Positions 7,281-14,886 of a stretch of DNA of 27,013 nt are shown here, piece by piece. How positions within the stretch are numbered: the stretch's first letter is position 1; each line of letters opens with the position of its first letter. The stretch is from Tissierella_B sp964485455 (lineage in GTDB: Bacteria; Bacillota; Clostridia; Tissierellales; Tissierellaceae). Made by a program: the position numbers and the translations under genes. Under the pieces are notes generated by a model that was not told where the DNA came from, did no database searches, and saw only the letters and a list, made by a program, of their open reading frames with translations. The stretch lies in NCBI GenBank assembly GCA_964485455.1, contig CAZAJU010000020.1, forward strand, positions 1 through 27,013, in the 5' to 3' direction.

Positions 7281-9359
7281 TTATTTATTAACTATTTGTG
7301 ATAAATCACAAACCTTCATCATTATATCATAAATCTTTCTTAAAAGTCCAAGTCTATTATTCTTCAAGGATTCATCTTCAACCATTACCATTACCTTTTC
7401 AAAGTATCTATCGATAGGCTCCTTAAGAGAAGTCAATATATCCAAAGCTTTATCATAATCCTTCTTACCAATCAGAGCAAGGACCCTCTCCTCTATATTG
7501 TTGTAGCTATCATAAAGTTCAATCTCATCTTCAGTCAATAAATCCCTTTTCACATTGCTTGATATAGCCTTTTCTGCCAATGTTGACACTCTATTGAAAG
7601 CAGTAAGAATATCTGATAATCCTTCTTTATTTAACCACTCATTTAACTTATCTGCTCTAATCCTTAAATCGAAAATATCGTCGCTATCAGTCTTTATGAT
7701 TGCTTCAATAATATCATACCTAATTCCTGTATCTAAGAACATATTCTTTATTCTACCAATAAAGAAATCCATTACCTCAGATTTTACTTTGTTATAGTCA
7801 AAAGCAAGGCCATTCTCTTCTACATATACATATAAAGCAAAGTCAATCAACTCATTTAAAGAAAGATTTAACTTCTTGTCTAATATTATATTTATAATAC
7901 CTAGAGCACTTCTCCTCAATGCAAATGGATCCTGTGAGCCTGTAGGTTGAATTCCAATAGCAAACAAGCCTGTGATTGAGTCTAGTTTATCGGCTATGGA
8001 AATTACTGAACCAGCAGTTGTTGATGGAAGAATATCTCCAGAAAATCTAGGCAGATACTGTTCAAAAATAGCAAGAGATACTATTTCATTTTCCCCAGAA
8101 AGCTTAGCATACTCTAAACCCATCTTTCCTTGTAACTCGGTAAACTCGCTTACCATTTTAGTAGTTAAATCCGCCTTAGAAAGATATCCTGCTCTTTCTA
8201 TATTCTTTTCAGTTTCCTCACCTACATCTAGGTAATCTCCAATTTTAGCTGCAAGTTTTTGTATTCTCTTAGATTTCTGAAACATAGTTCCCAGCTTTTC
8301 CTGGAAGGTTATATTTTCTAATCTATCTACGTATTCCTCTAATGAATGCCTGATATCCTCTTTAAAAAAGAATTTTGCATCTTCTAATCTTGCACCAAGT
8401 ACCTTTTCATTTCCCTTTGCAACAATATCTGTATACTTATCATCACCATTTCTTACAGTAATAAAATAAGGCATTAATCTACCCTTATCATCTATTACTG
8501 GAAAATATCTTTGGTGTTCCTTCATAGGTGTAGTAATTACATCCATTGGTAATTTTAAATACTCATCTTTTATTCGACCGATTACAGGTGTTGGATATTC
8601 TACAATATTTGTAATTTCATCTAACAATTCCTCATCTTGCTGGATAGTACCGCCTTTTTCTTTAACCAGCTTATCAGAACCATATCTTATAATATCCTTT
8701 CTCTCCTGTTGATTTACAATTACATAATTCTCTCTTAAAAGCTCTACATAATTATCAACATGGTCTATTACTATATTGCTGCTTCCTAAGAATCTATGGC
8801 CTCTAGTAATATTTGATACAGATATACCCTCAAATTCAAATGGTATCACTTTATCATCTAATAATGATACTATCCATCTAATAGGTCTTGCAAATCTAAG
8901 ATTCTTGCCTCCCCATTTCATAGTCTTAGGAAAGTTAAGTTTCTTTATAAAGCCTTCCATATTTAGTGAAAATACTTCTTCGAGACTCTTGGATTCCTTG
9001 ACTACATTAGCAAATACATATTCTTCACCATTTACTTCTTCAATTGTTATAGAATCTTGACTTACTCCCTGGCCCCTCATAAAACCCAATAAAGCCTTGG
9101 AAGGATTTCCAGATTCATCAAAGGAAATCTTCTTAGATGGACCTTTTACCTTTTCCTCTATTTTAGTAGCATTATCCTGAAGACCACTTATTATAAGAGT
9201 CAACCTTCTAGGTGTAGTATGAATGGTAATATCTGAAAACTCAACCTTCTCTTCCTTTAGTAGAAGTTCAGCATTGCTTCTAAGTTGATTAACAGTATCT
9301 CCAACGAATCTTGCAGGTAATTCTTCCATTCCAATTTCCAATAAATAACGCTTAGTCAT
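7281..9359 (-). CDS. glyS: Glycyl-tRNA synthetase beta subunit
   Basis: Encodes 692 residues, the usual beta-subunit length. With GlyQ it forms the alpha2beta2 glycyl-tRNA synthetase that charges tRNA-Gly. The beta chain supplies tRNA recognition and part of catalysis. Seen here: the family N-terminus RYLLEIGMEELPARFV, the central GNEKVLGARLEDAKFFFKED motif, and a C-terminal DALR-like anticodon-binding helical region ending MMKVCDLSQIV. The ATG at 9359 is chosen over an in-frame GTG at 9368. AAGGAAGG lies 8 nt before the ATG but runs into the GTG. The ATG overlaps the end of glyQ by 8 nt (ATGACTAA), giving translational coupling. Both genes are controlled by the upstream T-box. Confidence 0.97.
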   Translation of the reverse strand: MTKRYLLEIGMEELPARFVGDTVNQLRSNAELLLKEEKVEFSDITIHTTPRRLTLIISGLQDNATKIEEKVKGPSKKISFDESGNPSKALLGFMRGQGVSQDSITIEEVNGEEYVFANVVKESKSLEEVFSLNMEGFIKKLNFPKTMKWGGKNLRFARPIRWIVSLLDDKVIPFEFEGISVSNITRGHRFLGSSNIVIDHVDNYVELLRENYVIVNQQERKDIIRYGSDKLVKEKGGTIQQDEELLDEITNIVEYPTPVIGRIKDEYLKLPMDVITTPMKEHQRYFPVIDDKGRLMPYFITVRNGDDKYTDIVAKGNEKVLGARLEDAKFFFKEDIRHSLEEYVDRLENITFQEKLGTMFQKSKRIQKLAAKIGDYLDVGEETEKNIERAGYLSKADLTTKMVSEFTELQGKMGLEYAKLSGENEIVSLAIFEQYLPRFSGDILPSTTAGSVISIADKLDSITGLFAIGIQPTGSQDPFALRRSALGIINIILDKKLNLSLNELIDFALYVYVEENGLAFDYNKVKSEVMDFFIGRIKNMFLDTGIRYDIIEAIIKTDSDDIFDLRIRADKLNEWLNKEGLSDILTAFNRVSTLAEKAISSNVKRDLLTEDEIELYDSYNNIEERVLALIGKKDYDKALDILTSLKEPIDRYFEKVMVMVEDESLKNNRLGLLRKIYDIMMKVCDLSQIVNK

Positions 9360-10239
9360 TTTTAACACCTTCCTTATTTAACAGAGGGAAACCCATTGCC
9401 TTTCTTTGTTCAATAAAAGCATTAGCAACAATTCTAGCTAGGTTTCTAACTCTACCAATATAATGAGTTCTTTCTGAAACGGAAATTGCACCTCTTGCAT
9501 CTAAAACATTAAATACATGTGATGATTTAAGAACATATTCATAGCCTGGTATAACTAAATCCTGGGAGATTACCTTCTTTGCTTCCTCTTCATAGGTATT
9601 AAATAAACCTTTTAGGGTATCAATATCAGCTTTTTCGAAGGAATATACAGAATGTTCATATTCTGCTTTCTTAAAAATATCTCCATAGGTAATATCTTCA
9701 TTCCATTTAATATCAAATATATTATCTACATCTTGAAGGTACATAGCTATTCTTTCAAGACCATAGGTAAGCTCTGCAGACTCAATATCGCAGTTTACAC
9801 TTCCAACCTGTTGAAAGTAGGTAAACTGTGTGATTTCCATTCCGTCTAACCATACTTCCCAGCCAAGTCCCCATGCCCCAAGGGTAGGTGCTTCCCAGTT
9901 ATCCTCTACAAACCTTATATCATGTTTTGACGGATCAATTCCAATAGCTTTTAAGCTATCTAGATATAAATCCTGTACATTTTCAGGTGATGGCTTTAAG
10001 ATTACCTGTAGTTGGTGATGCTGGTAAACTCTATTAGGATTTTCTCCATATCTTGCATCTGCTGGTCTTCTAGATGGTTCAACATATACAACTTTCCATG
10101 GTTCAGGACCAAGGGTTCTCAAAAACGTATGTGGGCTCATGGTTCCTGCACCTTTTTCAACGTCATAAGGCTCCAATATTAGGCATCCCTTTTCTCCCCA
10201 ATAATTAAGTAATTTCAGCATCATTTCCTGAAATAACAT
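9352..10239 (-). CDS. glyQ: Glycyl-tRNA synthetase alpha subunit
   Basis: Encodes 295 residues, full length. It is the catalytic class II alpha chain that forms glycyl-adenylate. Seen here: the class II motif region SPHTFLRTLGPEPWKVVYVE (35-54) and SRRPADARYGENPNRVYQHH (56-75). LDGMEITQFTYFQQVGS and the motif 3-like ELTYGLERIAMYLQ follow. The ATG at 10239 has a strong GAGGAGGGG upstream. It overlaps glyS and is preceded by the glycine T-box leader. The alpha2beta2 type, rather than the single-chain GlyS of many Bacilli relatives, is standard for most bacteria and clostridia. Confidence 0.97.
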   Translation of the reverse strand: MLFQEMMLKLLNYWGEKGCLILEPYDVEKGAGTMSPHTFLRTLGPEPWKVVYVEPSRRPADARYGENPNRVYQHHQLQVILKPSPENVQDLYLDSLKAIGIDPSKHDIRFVEDNWEAPTLGAWGLGWEVWLDGMEITQFTYFQQVGSVNCDIESAELTYGLERIAMYLQDVDNIFDIKWNEDITYGDIFKKAEYEHSVYSFEKADIDTLKGLFNTYEEEAKKVISQDLVIPGYEYVLKSSHVFNVLDARGAISVSERTHYIGRVRNLARIVANAFIEQRKAMGFPLLNKEGVKND

Positions 10240-10316
10240 AATACCCCTCCTCTTTCACATTTAGATATGTTTATACTTAAATTGCAACTTAATTTTGATT
10301 TAATTATTATAAAGAC

Positions 10317-10517
10317 AAAAAAACCCCCTACATAATATAGGGACGGAAGGTTACTCCCGCGGTTCCACCCTATTTAATACCGTAGAGGTACTCGCTCAAA
10401 ATAATATACTCAGAAGCACCTATTTCAGGGACTAGTTTATCCGGATTTCACCACCCCAGACTCTCTTAAAAACAATCACTAAAACCCTCTTCGTCCTTGT
10501 ATAATTTTATTGTCATA
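10317..10517 (-). promoter_or_regulatory. Glycine T-box riboswitch with terminator, leader of glyQS
   Basis: The hallmark T-box, GGGTGGAACCGCGGGA on the minus strand, is at 10370-10355. Uncharged tRNA-Gly pairs with it through its NCCA end. Upstream Stem I elements are visible, including GGGGTGGTGAAATCCGG. A candidate specifier codon GGU lies at 10420-10418 in GAAATAGGTGCTTCTGAG, the position matching GGC in the B. subtilis glyQS leader as I remember it. Downstream, CCCTA (minus 10342-10338) pairs with TAGGG (10330-10326) and is followed by seven T's (10323-10317): the intrinsic terminator. The same CCCTA segment can pair with the AGGG of the T-box to form the antiterminator. Uncharged tRNA-Gly therefore switches glyQS on. 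The leader plus flanks fill the recO-glyQ spacer. Confidence 0.96.
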
Positions 10518-10523
10518 TTAAAT

Positions 10524-10552
10524 AATCTAACAAATATTCTTTTTCATGTCAA
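10524..10552 (-). promoter_or_regulatory. Sigma-A promoter of the T-box-glyQS transcript
   Basis: A consensus -35 TTGACA (10552-10547) is separated by 17 nt from TAGATT (10529-10524), a good -10. Transcription should begin near 10517, which leaves a leader of about 200 nt ending in the T-box terminator. The -35 lies just downstream of the recO stop codon. Confidence 0.8.
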
Positions 10553-10553
10553 T

Positions 10554-10587
10554 AGCCTTATTCCAGTATTAGGGTTGAATTAAGGCT
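10554..10587. repeat. Inverted repeat spanning the recO stop codon
   Basis: AGCCTTA (10554-10560) and TAAGGCT (10581-10587) are a perfect 7-bp inverted repeat with a 20-nt spacer containing the recO stop. The lower arm ends one base from the -35 of the glyQS promoter. No T-run follows on the minus strand, so a terminator role is doubtful. Confidence 0.45.
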
Positions 10588-11315
10588 TTTACCAAACTAA
10601 GAGACTTAAATTCTCGTTTTTCAATGCAGTTTAGAATATAGTCCACCATAATATTGTGAATACTGAAAAGAATATCCTCTTTAATATTCAAGGTTACAAG
10701 TTCATCAAAAGTAGAATATAACAATTGATTCATAGAGGATAAAATTCCAGTATTTATAGTTTTAGCCAAGATATCATTGTGTATACAGTTAGAATCTAAA
10801 ACCCCACCTAGAGAAGGGCTAAATTTTATCTTGCCATCTACTTTGTTATTGCAAATAACACAAGTTTCTAAGTGAGGTCTATATCCGATAAAGGAAATAT
10901 ACTTTAATTCGTAAGCAACTATAAATTTTAAATAGTCCTTTTCCATTCTGGAAAGATGTTGCAAGCCCTTTTGAAGAAGTAAAAATAGCTTCTCATTTTG
11001 CTCCTCATCTGGTGTTGATTTATCCAAAAGCTCAAGGAGATAAAACCCATAGGTAAGCCTTTCCATATTATCCCTAATAGAATAATGGGAATCTTGAAGG
11101 TCTACTTGATTAATATAGTAAAAGTTTCTTCCAGCCTTAAGCTGAAACTCTGCAAGAGCAAAAGGCTGAGTTGTAGCTAAAAGATTGGACTTAGGTCTAT
11201 ACGCTCCTTGTGCCATTACAGATATTTTACCTAGTTTACTTGTATATACATTAAGAATCTTACTGGTCTCCTTAAATCTTATCTCCGAAAGGATAATTCC
11301 CTGTGTTTTTATCAT
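10569..11315 (-). CDS. recO: DNA repair protein RecO
   Basis: Encodes 248 residues, typical length. RecO, with RecR, loads RecA onto SSB-coated single-stranded DNA in gap repair and anneals complementary strands. Seen here: an N-terminal OB-fold (TQGIILSEIRFKETSKILNVYTSKLGK, then GAYRPKSNL). A central helical region follows (YGFYLLELLDKSTPDEEQN). A zinc-type motif has Cys152, Cys155 and Cys177 (CVICNN, SNCIH); the fourth ligand is not obvious and may be a histidine. The ATG at 11315 has GAGG 5 nt upstream and lies 10 nt after the era stop. The era-recO order is conserved in Bacillota. It is the last gene of the long cluster beginning at yqfC. Confidence 0.95.
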   Translation of the reverse strand: MIKTQGIILSEIRFKETSKILNVYTSKLGKISVMAQGAYRPKSNLLATTQPFALAEFQLKAGRNFYYINQVDLQDSHYSIRDNMERLTYGFYLLELLDKSTPDEEQNEKLFLLLQKGLQHLSRMEKDYLKFIVAYELKYISFIGYRPHLETCVICNNKVDGKIKFSPSLGGVLDSNCIHNDILAKTINTGILSSMNQLLYSTFDELVTLNIKEDILFSIHNIMVDYILNCIEKREFKSLSLVKALIQP

Positions 11316-11325
11316 CTTAGCCTCG

Positions 11326-12210
11326 CTATTTGTAACCGAAATACTTTACCTTATTGTCTCTTTCTCTCCAGTTTTTTTCAACCTTAACCCAAAGCTGGAG
11401 ATTTACCTTGCTTCCTAATAGTTTTTCAATGTCTTCTCTAGCCGTCTGCCCAATTTCCTTTAGCTTGGCTCCTTTTTTACCTATAACAATACCTTTATGA
11501 GATTCCTTTTCACAGTAAATAGTTGCAAAAACATCTATCATATCCTTGTCAGCTCTTTCCTTGATCCCTTCAATCCCAATAGCAATTCCATGAGGAATCT
11601 CCTCATCAAGGTTTAATAAGGCCTTTTCTCTTATTATTTCAGCTATTATAAACTTCTCAGGTTGATCTGTAATCATATCTTCAGGAAAATACTGAGGTCC
11701 CTCAGGAAGAATTTCCTTAAGTACTCCAATAAATCTATTAATATTTTCGTTGTTCATGGCAGATATTGGAATTATATCCTTGAACATATTCATCTCACTA
11801 TATTTCTTAATAAGAGCTAGAATCTCTTCTTCCTGTAGCTTATCTATCTTATTTATAAGAAGTACTATAGGCGTTCTGACTCCCCTTAGCTCCTCCAAGA
11901 TATACTTATCTAGCTTCCCTACCTCTAAGCTTTCATCTACCATAAATGCAATAACATCTACCTCTTCTAAGGTGCTTTGGGATATCTTTAGCATATAATC
12001 TCCCAGCTTATTCTTAGGCATTTGAATACCTGGTGTATCCAAAAATACTACCTGAAAATCATCCTCTGTATATACCATGAGTATCTTATTTCTAGTAGTC
12101 TGAGGCTTATCGGAAATTATAGATATTTTCTCTCCAATTACTTGATTTAACAAAGTAGATTTACCTACATTAGGTCTTCCTATAACCGTTACAAATCCTG
12201 ATTTATACAT
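11326..12210 (-). CDS. era: GTPase Era, 16S rRNA maturation factor
   Basis: Encodes 294 residues. Era is an essential GTPase that binds the 3' end of 16S rRNA and assists 30S assembly. Seen here: G1 GRPNVGKS (11-18), G2 around PQTTR (36-40), G3 DTPG (58-61) and G4 NKID (120-123). The C-terminal KH domain has VIGKKGAKLKEIG at about 241-253. The frame is open further upstream, but the ATG at 12210 is the start. It aligns with the family N-terminus (MYKSGFVTVIGRPNVGKS), has GGAG 7 nt before it, and overlaps the cdd stop by 8 nt (ATGTATAA). Neighbours ybeY and phoH also act in rRNA processing, so the cluster has a ribosome-maturation theme. Confidence 0.97.
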   Translation of the reverse strand: MYKSGFVTVIGRPNVGKSTLLNQVIGEKISIISDKPQTTRNKILMVYTEDDFQVVFLDTPGIQMPKNKLGDYMLKISQSTLEEVDVIAFMVDESLEVGKLDKYILEELRGVRTPIVLLINKIDKLQEEEILALIKKYSEMNMFKDIIPISAMNNENINRFIGVLKEILPEGPQYFPEDMITDQPEKFIIAEIIREKALLNLDEEIPHGIAIGIEGIKERADKDMIDVFATIYCEKESHKGIVIGKKGAKLKEIGQTAREDIEKLLGSKVNLQLWVKVEKNWRERDNKVKYFGYK

Positions 12211-12613
12211 CTGTTTTCTCCTTCTTTTCCAAATCCTCTGGTCCAAAGCTATGAGGAAGCAGCTCATCCAGAGTATATTCCTCGTAATCATCCTCAGAGT
12301 TGGCTACGAATATTTTACAATCCTTACCAAACTCCCTTATTACCTGCCTACATACTCCACAAGGGAATGTATGATTTGAATCTCCAACAACAGCAATAGC
12401 CTTTATTTTCCTATGCCCTTCCGAAACGGCTTTAAAAATAGCAGTCCTCTCAGCACAAATAGTCGGTGAATATGAAGAAATTTCAATATTACATCCAGTA
12501 AAAACCTGATCATCTTCAGTAACAAGAGCAGCACCTACATGAAAGTTCGAGTAAGGTACATATGCCCCTTTCTTTGCCTCCAATGCTTTAAATATCAAAT
12601 CTCTAGTATCCAT
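12203..12613 (-). CDS. cdd: Cytidine deaminase
   Basis: Encodes 136 residues, the size of the tetrameric zinc enzyme that deaminates cytidine and deoxycytidine to uridine and deoxyuridine in pyrimidine salvage. Seen here: substrate-binding SNFHVGAAL (22-30) and GCNIE (40-44). Zinc and catalysis: Cys53-Ala-Glu55 (CAERTA) and Cys85-x-x-Cys88 (PCGVC). The frame is open 18 codons further up, but the ATG at 12613 follows AGGAGG at 4 nt and matches the family N-terminus. It lies 8 nt behind the DUF3048 gene, and its last codons overlap era. The cdd-era pair is conserved in Bacillota. Confidence 0.97.
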   Translation of the reverse strand: MDTRDLIFKALEAKKGAYVPYSNFHVGAALVTEDDQVFTGCNIEISSYSPTICAERTAIFKAVSEGHRKIKAIAVVGDSNHTFPCGVCRQVIREFGKDCKIFVANSEDDYEEYTLDELLPHSFGPEDLEKKEKTDV

Positions 12614-12621
12614 ATGGCCTC

Positions 12622-13689
12622 CTATTCTATATTGACTGTAGTTTTTGCACCTACTAGTTGAACCCATGTATGTCCTGGATTAAAATAAATCTCTTGTCCG
12701 GATTCATCATAGTAGTAAGTCTTGCTCTTTCTAGAGCTTTTTTTCCATGTAAGATTTTTAGCTGCTCCATTGGATATAAAAATTCCACTTCCTTCTCCTT
12801 CAAGAGCTACGGATAGTCTTCCTTCTTTATCTATAACCTTGATTATTACATCTTGAATTATTATATTCTTAGCTGTTATAACTGATTTGTCAGATTCATC
12901 TATATGAACTTTACCATCCTTCTCTCTATTATAAAGCTTAGTACTGGAATCATAAATATATTTCGTAGTATTACCACTCATATAATTTATAAAAACACTA
13001 TTTGCTGGTTTTCCTTCTATTTCTGTATCTTCTTCATTGAATTTAAAACCTTCATAGTCTCCAGATAATTTATAACCTCTTTGTGTTTGAGCTTCTCTTA
13101 AGACCTCCATACTAGAATAAAGGTTATGAGGTGCTTTTTTACTTGATTTTCTCCAAAACACCGTAGAAGAGCTTGTTAATCCATCTATATCAGCAATACC
13201 TAGTTTTCTAATATCGCTTTTAGCCTGTTCACTTCCTCCTACTCTTGCATATACTGCATCAAACTCTAAAACCTTAGTCACAAAATAAGGTCTTGCACTT
13301 CTAATAGGCCCTATGGATTCTGGACTATTTAATAGATATAATCCTATGTATCTAGTATATGGTGCCTCTACAGGAATTTCATAAACTATCTCTGCATCCT
13401 TTAATCCCGCCTGCCATCTAGCACTAGGATGATTATCGAACATTACTGCAACCACCCTTTGATTTACTATCTCATCCTTTCCATAGATACCACTAAGTGG
13501 TGAGGGCTTGCCTTCTTTTACTTGTACAGGTTCAGGCTCTTGGGCTAAGTCTTCTGTTGGCTCCTCTACAACCGATTTTTCAGTTGTTTCTTCAATTACC
13601 GTAGTATCTTCCACGGGCTCCTTAGATTCATTGCTACAGCCTGTACTAAGAAAAATAGCTAATAATAATACTAACAAGATCTTTTTCAT
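12622..13689 (-). CDS. DUF3048-family lipoprotein (YerB-like)
   Basis: Encodes 355 residues. Seen here: a lipoprotein signal peptide MKKILLVLLLAIFLSTGC with a lipobox ending at Cys18, so the mature protein should be lipid-anchored on the outer face of the membrane. A Glu/Thr/Pro-rich tether follows (about 20-62). Two globular parts then follow, about 64-205 (PLSGIYGKDEIVNQRVVAVMFDN, GPIRSARPYFV, HNLYSS) and 225-345, ending FNPGHTWVQLV. These match the DUF3048 N- and C-terminal domains as I recall them. The family function is not established; B. subtilis YerB is an example. The ATG at 13689 follows AGGGGG. It sits between dgkA-PAP2 and cdd, spaced by 8-9 nt, where B. subtilis has no such gene. 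A cell-envelope role is a guess from its location and neighbours. Confidence 0.85.
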   Translation of the reverse strand: MKKILLVLLLAIFLSTGCSNESKEPVEDTTVIEETTEKSVVEEPTEDLAQEPEPVQVKEGKPSPLSGIYGKDEIVNQRVVAVMFDNHPSARWQAGLKDAEIVYEIPVEAPYTRYIGLYLLNSPESIGPIRSARPYFVTKVLEFDAVYARVGGSEQAKSDIRKLGIADIDGLTSSSTVFWRKSSKKAPHNLYSSMEVLREAQTQRGYKLSGDYEGFKFNEEDTEIEGKPANSVFINYMSGNTTKYIYDSSTKLYNREKDGKVHIDESDKSVITAKNIIIQDVIIKVIDKEGRLSVALEGEGSGIFISNGAAKNLTWKKSSRKSKTYYYDESGQEIYFNPGHTWVQLVGAKTTVNIE

Positions 13690-13698
13690 GATTGCCCC

Positions 13699-14403
13699 CT
13701 ATCCTATGATTTGAAATATTAAAATACCTACTAGAGTACCTAAAATCCCACCATACACAACTTCCATAAGGGAATGAATTCTTCCTTCTATTCTGCTTTC
13801 ACCCACAAGTATGGCCAAGCCAAAAGCTAGAGTAGTTACAAGCATATGATTAGCCAAAAAGGATATTGCTGTGGCTATACAAAAGGATATGGCAGAATGT
13901 CCGCTAACTGTACCGCCTTGAAAATGAGTTCCCCTTCCTCTATAGAATATAGCCTTAAATCCTATAGTCAATAAAGTCACTAAGAGCAATGCTACAAAAG
14001 TTAAATGTATATCATTGCTTTTAATTTTAAAGAGAACATAATTCGCAATAGGATTCAACCTATCAAAGAAAAGGAGATATCCCACTACAGCAGCATTAAT
14101 AGATGCTATTAATACTGCCCCTGCAGAAATATCCTTAGCTATCTTTGCTAGGGGATGGTATTTTTTTGTAATCATATCAATTGTATTTTCGATAGCAGTG
14201 TTTATCAATTCAGTAACAATTACAAAGGTTACGGCAAAGAGCAGAATCATAAACTCAAGCCTCGAAAAGTCAAAGAACAAGCTAAAAATTACAACAGAAA
14301 TAGAAGCAATGTAATGAAACCTTAAATTCTTTTCTGTTTTCATAGCCATTAATATTCCAGTCACAGCATAATTAAAGCTATTAATTATATCTTTAATCCT
14401 CAT
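13699..14403 (-). CDS. dgkA: Fused undecaprenol/diacylglycerol kinase (DgkA) and PAP2 phosphatase-like membrane protein
   Basis: Encodes 234 residues, about twice a lone DgkA. The N-terminal half (1-about 120) is a DgkA-type kinase. It has the AMKTEKNLRFH segment (20-30), the catalytic helix ELINTAIENTIDMI (65-78) with Glu65, Asn68 and Glu72, and KIAKDISAGAVL (87-98). In Gram-positives this family phosphorylates undecaprenol or diacylglycerol. The C-terminal half (about 130-234) carries PAP2 phosphatase motifs: TVSGHSA (165-171, His169) and SRIEGRIHSLMEVVYGG (203-219, Arg204, His210). The first PAP2 motif (KAIFYRGRGTH) is degenerate, and the usual Asp after the last His is Glu. Several hydrophobic helices run through both halves. 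It lies between ybeY and the lipoprotein gene. Whether the phosphatase half is active is unclear. Confidence 0.9.
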   Translation of the reverse strand: MRIKDIINSFNYAVTGILMAMKTEKNLRFHYIASISVVIFSLFFDFSRLEFMILLFAVTFVIVTELINTAIENTIDMITKKYHPLAKIAKDISAGAVLIASINAAVVGYLLFFDRLNPIANYVLFKIKSNDIHLTFVALLLVTLLTIGFKAIFYRGRGTHFQGGTVSGHSAISFCIATAISFLANHMLVTTLAFGLAILVGESRIEGRIHSLMEVVYGGILGTLVGILIFQIIG

Positions 14404-14413
14404 AATATCCCTG

Positions 14414-14863
14414 CTATTCTTTAAAGATTTTTAAATTTTTCATAACTTGCTTTTCTTTAAGTCTCATTGCGCTTTTTTCATCATCTTCCATATGGTCGTA
14501 GCCCATTAAATGAAACATACTATGACAAGTAAGATAGGCTATCTCCCTTTCTAGGGAATGTCCAAATTCCTTAGCCTGTTCATCAGCCTTTTCTATTGAT
14601 ATAATTATATCCCCAAGAATAGGAGTACCAAAATCAAACTCATCCTCCATAGGGAAGGATAATACATCAGTTATGCTATCTACATTTCTATATTCCCTAT
14701 TTAATTCCCTAATCTCATCATTTTCAACAAAGGAAATACTGACTTCATAATCATCTTTATTACCTTCAACCCTTAAGGACTCTAAAATCACCTTTTCTAA
14801 AAGGTCTTCCAGCTCCTTAGTTACCATATACTTCGATTGTCTGTTATCAATGTAGTACTCCAT
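14414..14863 (-). CDS. ybeY: Endoribonuclease YbeY, rRNA maturation factor
   Basis: Encodes 149 residues. YbeY is a zinc-dependent endoribonuclease needed for 16S rRNA 3'-end maturation and ribosome quality control. Seen here: ELNREYRNVDSITDVLSFP (53-71), a family signature, and the zinc-binding H-x3-H-x5-H at His114, His118 and His124 (CHSMFHLMGYDH). The residue before the first His is Cys rather than the common Val or Ile-His context, a mild variation. The ATG at 14863 is preceded by AAGGAAG. It follows phoH by 23 nt, leaving no room for pgpH, which separates the two in B. subtilis. It is co-transcribed with the dgkA fusion 10 nt downstream. Confidence 0.96.
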   Translation of the reverse strand: MEYYIDNRQSKYMVTKELEDLLEKVILESLRVEGNKDDYEVSISFVENDEIRELNREYRNVDSITDVLSFPMEDEFDFGTPILGDIIISIEKADEQAKEFGHSLEREIAYLTCHSMFHLMGYDHMEDDEKSAMRLKEKQVMKNLKIFKE

Positions 14864-14886
14864 ATATACCCACTTCCTTAAATTAC

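Noticed and set aside
12211..12291. N-terminal extension of Era by 27 residues
   Set aside because: The extension lies wholly inside cdd in another frame, matches no Era homologue, and the ATG at 12210 has a good ribosome site.
12614..12667. N-terminal extension of cytidine deaminase by 18 residues
   Set aside because: It overlaps the end of the DUF3048 gene and lies upstream of an AGGAGG that serves the ATG at 12613.
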